Assembly: GCF_001039355.2 (NCBI RefSeq)
Contig: NW_019775531.1
Coordinates: 1 to 34,458 of the forward strand
DNA: 34,458 bases
Direction of reading: 5' to 3'
Origin: Lingula anatina
Taxonomy: Eukaryota > Brachiopoda > Lingulata > Lingulida > Lingulidae
The position numbers and the translations under genes are program-made. The notes beneath the pieces are model-generated. The model made no database searches, was not told where the DNA came from, and saw only the letters and a program-made list of their open reading frames with translations. This document shows, one piece after another, positions 33,576-34,458 of the stretch (the stretch's first letter is position 1; each line of letters opens with the position of its first letter).

Positions 33576-34093
33576 TTTACAGAGATCACAACTAAAAATG
33601 ATATGCGCTTGCTCAAAGGTAAGTCTGACAATTACATGTAGTTCGCGATTTTGAGTTAAGTAAATGACTGTTGATATATAATACGAGAAGCGGTCGCTGG
33701 AGTTGTAAATGCAAAGGCCGGATAAACTGTTGTGATTCCGGTACTGGAACGTACTACATGCAGTTATAGTCTATGAGCCAAAATTATTATATTACTTAGG
33801 TCATTGATTGTTTAGTTACTTAGGGAAACAAGAAAGGTGCTTGTAAGTTTTTTTTTTTTTTTTTGCTATTTTACATAAACTCCCTGTTGAAACCCCGTGT
33901 AATAATATGACTTGTTTATTAGGTTCAATAGATGACATCGCAAGTGAAGAACAGGAAACCGATGGGATCACACTTCTTTTAGAAATTCGGGACAGTATTG
34001 ATAACATGACTATTAAATACAACAGGACAAAGAGACAGATGATCTCTAGCGCTGTCTCCGGTTTTATGTCAGCGTTGGGATTCATGACACATG
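23116..34093 (+). CDS. Membrane-anchored class 3 lipase-like protein, probable pseudolipase (nine exons, 3' end outside window)
   Basis: The nine exons at 23116-23488, 23664-24170, 24368-24472, 25003-25146, 29105-29179, 32218-32390, 32588-32741, 33583-33618 and 33923-34093 join in one frame (1738 nt, at least 579 residues). Residues 1-20 form a membrane anchor, 21-53 a Ser/Pro/Lys/Arg linker, and about 105-345 a lipase class 3 alpha/beta-hydrolase domain. The rest is unassigned. In this family a Ser in G-H-S-x-G-G is the nucleophile; here residue 179 is Tyr (G-H-Y-I-G-G), so hydrolysis is unlikely. A binding, scaffold or signalling role is an inference. Catalytically dead lipase folds are known, for example SAG101 among plant EDS1-family proteins, but this is only an analogy. 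Introns 4 (4.0 kb) and 5 (3.0 kb) contain transposons. The last exon ends with a donor in phase 1, so coding continues past 34458. Confidence 0.85.
23664..24170 (+). CDS. Pseudolipase exon 2: core alpha/beta-hydrolase domain with altered nucleophile
   Basis: The split Gly codon is followed by T-E-K, so the oxyanion-hole segment reads A-G-T-E. Next come L-I-I-S-G-H-Y-I-G-G-A-V-A-Q-L-L-T (nucleophile elbow; Tyr179 codon TAC at 23825-23827) and I-A-F-G-A-P-Q-F-V-D (usual F-G-S/A-P-R-V-G-N). The last part, V-V-V-N-G-D-G-G, lies near where the family's catalytic Asp sits in N-x-x-D-x-V-P. A single base change would account for Ser to Tyr. The exon is 507 nt, phase 1 at both ends. Confidence 0.88.
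24368..24472 (+). CDS. Pseudolipase exon 3
   Basis: 105 nt, phase 1 on both sides, with acceptor attatttcag and donor AATG/gtgagg. It encodes a proline-rich start and then L-L-G-Q-K-H-F-L-G-E-Y-I-P-I-G-N. That is the late beta strand of lipase class 3 ('G x ... P I G x'), which precedes the catalytic His segment. Confidence 0.8.
25003..25146 (+). CDS. Pseudolipase exon 4: end of lipase domain
   Basis: 144 nt, phase 1 on both sides. It encodes a charged helical segment S-I-E-A-Y-R-N-S-F-S-N-H-F-H-N-D-L. The catalytic His of the family lies in this area, usually as H-x-x-Y. Two His are present, but the Tyr-containing pattern is not kept, so the third triad position is uncertain. Confidence 0.8.
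25705..25772. repeat. Short hairpin repeat in intron 4
   Basis: 'atggcacccttcgccctc' on the left and 'gggcgagggtcgccat' on the right form inverted arms around an AT-rich loop. It is probably a small foldback element. A further repeat-like stretch starting 'ccagtggcggattta' follows at 25806. Confidence 0.45.
26296..27945 (+). mobile_element. 5'-truncated L2/CR1-like LINE in intron 4
   Basis: Reverse-transcriptase motifs occur in order: I-I-R-P-L-I-K-K and N-Y-R-P-I-S-T-L (26385-26460), S-A-Y-R-A-N-H-G-T-E-K-A-L-L-K-V (26550-26600), L-L-D-L-S-A-A-F-D-T-I-N-H (26653-26690) and F-A-D-D-S (catalytic box, about 26893-26907). The CR1/L2-type C-terminal motifs follow: Q-N-A-A-A-R-L-L-T, L-P-V-R-Q-R-I and G-Q-R-A-F-S-I-A-A-P-I-L-W-N-D-L-P (to about 27655). 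Stops and frameshifts interrupt the frame several times, so the element is dead. The 3' end reads 'gacggtagtgtggtgcg' and runs into an AAT tail, as L2-like elements often do. Endonuclease and ORF1 are missing. Confidence 0.88.
27940..28007. repeat. AAT/ATT compound microsatellite at LINE tail
   Basis: About eleven AAT units are followed at once by about thirteen ATT units, giving a perfect self-complementary hairpin of more than 60 nt. Confidence 0.92.
28008..29104. other. Remainder of intron 4, unassigned
   Basis: AT-rich sequence between the LINE tail and exon 5. No coding exon was seen, and none is required by the phase of exons 4 and 5. Confidence 0.5.
29105..29179 (+). CDS. Pseudolipase exon 5
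   Basis: A 75 nt exon with acceptor tatttactttcag and donor ACAT/gtaagt. Both sides are phase 1. It completes a Val codon with exon 4 and a Tyr codon with exon 6. It encodes Y-D-N-G-I-L-Q-L-K-V-F-G-R-G-F-D-V-L-D-L and continues with D-T-F-T, an alternating pattern suggesting beta strands. It sits alone between introns of 4.0 and 3.0 kb. Confidence 0.75.
29301..29341. repeat. ATT microsatellite
   Basis: About thirteen ATT units. Confidence 0.9.
29428..29470. repeat. AAT microsatellite
   Basis: About fourteen AAT units, complementary to the ATT array about 90 bp upstream, so the pair can form a stem-loop. Confidence 0.9.
29990..30135 (+). mobile_element. RTE-like retroelement or SINE 3' tail
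   Basis: 'atcaaaatcggtccataat' leads to 'gagttatgatgtagacaaa', a run of 'cagacagacagacaga' and the end 'aacctccttggcggatgtaa'. This combination is the usual 3' end of RTE-type LINEs and the SINEs that use them in many invertebrates and fishes (recognised from memory of the pattern). It is in intron 5. The 5' boundary is unclear. Confidence 0.55.
30164..30181. repeat. Poly-G tract
   Basis: A homopolymer of about 16-18 G in intron 5. Confidence 0.85.
30442..32100 (+). mobile_element. Tc1/mariner-like element A in intron 5
   Basis: The left terminus CAGACTTGACATTTAATATG and the right terminus (reverse complement at 32079-32100) are inverted repeats of about 22 bp. The right flank is TA (32101-32102). 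The length of about 1.66 kb is normal for a Tc1 element. The decayed transposase inside reads in the plus direction. A second copy of its right end, inverted, lies at 34269-34458. Confidence 0.82.
30791..31800 (+). pseudogene. Tc1-like transposase, decayed
   Basis: Near 30817-30900, N-L-W-Q-N-G-E-K-K-T-D-I-A-R-Q-I resembles the N-terminal helix-turn-helix of Tc1 transposases. Near 31390, V-V-I-D-E-N-L-N fits the middle of the catalytic core. At 31490-31620, S-H-R-A-L-L-I-A-D-Y-L-Q-N-Q-G and P-W-S-S-K-S-P-Y-L-N-Y-I-G-N-M-W match the last catalytic block, where the D and E of the usual D-L-N-P-I-E are now Y and G. Many stops and frameshifts make it non-functional. Confidence 0.8.
32218..32390 (+). 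CDS. Pseudolipase exon 6
   Basis: 173 nt; enters in phase 1 and leaves in phase 0, the only phase change in the gene. The encoded segment has N-V-K-I-T-G-Q-I-K-T and L-T-L-K-I-S-F-P-V with alternating hydrophobic residues, and single Cys and several His. This suggests a beta-sandwich, but no family was recognised. It starts 117 bp after the end of Tc1 element A. Confidence 0.82.
32588..32741 (+). CDS. Pseudolipase exon 7
   Basis: 154 nt, phase 0 to phase 1. The acceptor is 'gttaataag', weaker than the others, so the exact left edge is less sure. It encodes C-P-C-K-T-P-E-G-K-A-D-V-V-E-A-L-T-K-V and then a charged helical stretch ending E-K-L-T. Confidence 0.72.
33503..33567. repeat. TA microsatellite before exon 8
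   Basis: More than 30 TA units, followed directly by a poly-T run and the exon 8 acceptor at 33581-33582. The frames on both strands with long Y-I repeats are artefacts of this tract. Confidence 0.92.
33583..33618 (+). CDS. Pseudolipase exon 8 (microexon)
   Basis: 36 nt, phase 1 on both sides, so it could be skipped without a frame change. The acceptor is tttttttttacag and the donor is AAAG/gtaagt. It completes a Glu codon with exon 7 and encodes I-T-T-K-N-D-M-R-L-L-K. Confidence 0.65.
33923..34093 (+). CDS. Pseudolipase exon 9
   Basis: 171 nt, phase 1 on both sides, with acceptor cttgtttattag and donor CATG/gtatat. It encodes an acidic start, the amphipathic stretch G-I-T-L-L-L-E-I-R-D-S-I-D-N-M and a mildly hydrophobic end with S-G-F-M-S-A-L-G-F-M. 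The following exon is beyond the window. Confidence 0.78.
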
Positions 34094-34268
34094 GTATATG
34101 ATATTTCTACAAAAATGATGTTGTACATACTCTTAGACACCCTTCCTATTCACGCAGATGGCAATCATCTTAAGGTTATTGTTACCATTTATTATCACTC
34201 AAATATCAAAAATGATTTTTTTCATGCATCTAATTATACATTTAAAACAATTTAAAACCCTCAAAATA

Positions 34269-34458
34269 CAGACTTGACATTTAATATGGAATATTTTTTC
34301 CAAATCATTTTTCATCAGTTTTTTTCCTATTTTACTGACTGATAAATGAAAATAAGGATTAAAATCGTGTTCTAATAACTTTTAATTATCTCTTTGATGT
34401 CATTGTGACATCAGTTCATTAATGGAATTCGCCAGAGAAGCAAACAAAAACACTTTTC
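34269..34458 (-). mobile_element. Tc1/mariner-like element B, cut by window edge
   Basis: It begins CAGACTTGACATTTAATATG after a TA (34267-34268) and is the reverse complement of 31910-32100 of element A, with few differences. The transposase, if present, would read on the minus strand beyond 34458. Confidence 0.85.

Noticed and set aside
33407-33654. Frames on both strands with Tyr-Ile repeats
   Set aside because: They are translations of the TA microsatellite.
1-34458. CRISPR array, bacterial operons or phage genes
   Set aside because: Spliced genes and animal transposons show a eukaryotic genome. The direct repeats are long blocks, not short repeats with unique spacers.

Overview
The window looks like AT-rich nuclear DNA from an animal, most likely a marine invertebrate. 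The signs are GT-AG introns of very uneven length, fossils of Tc1/mariner, L2/CR1-like and RTE-like transposons, short foldback elements, and long AT microsatellites. The sequence does not fix the phylum; a mollusc, echinoderm or hemichordate would all fit. Most open reading frames in the left two thirds are chance frames inside repeats.

Layout. Positions 1-860 hold nothing recognisable except an AAAG microsatellite. Positions 860-15592 are a repeat array built from four kinds of block, named here B, D, E and C. Reading along the strand: a degenerate D0, a palindromic Tc1-like element (1213-2842), B1, C1, B2, D1, E1 with a truncated C, a TTAA-flanked element end, E2, C2, B3 and D2. A 200-230 bp Tc1 end is carried at the front of B2 and B3, so the array multiplied after that transposon had inserted. 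Positions 15593-19090 are mostly unassigned: they begin with a second end of the TTAA-associated element and contain a weak minus-strand spliced-transcript candidate. Positions 19095-20470 are an older, diverged B plus D copy that lacks both the Tc1 end and the B-block foldback element. A minus-strand LINE reverse-transcriptase tail (20505-20935) and a foldback element (21027-21154) follow.

Genes. On the plus strand, the last two exons of an unidentified gene lie at 21512-21572 and 22259-22352, followed by a polyadenylation signal at 22599. About 0.5 kb downstream begins the main gene, whose nine visible exons run from 23116 to 34093 and continue past the window edge. Every splice junction can be joined in frame, and seven of the eight visible introns are phase 1. 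The protein (at least 579 residues) has an N-terminal membrane anchor, a Ser/Pro/basic linker, a class 3 lipase alpha/beta-hydrolase domain, and a C-terminal part I cannot assign. The lipase nucleophile motif reads G-H-Y-I-G-G instead of G-H-S-x-G-G, so the protein is probably a catalytically dead pseudolipase. This gene is the most interesting item in the window. Its two largest introns host an L2-like LINE and a Tc1-like element, and a second Tc1 copy in inverted orientation begins at the right edge.
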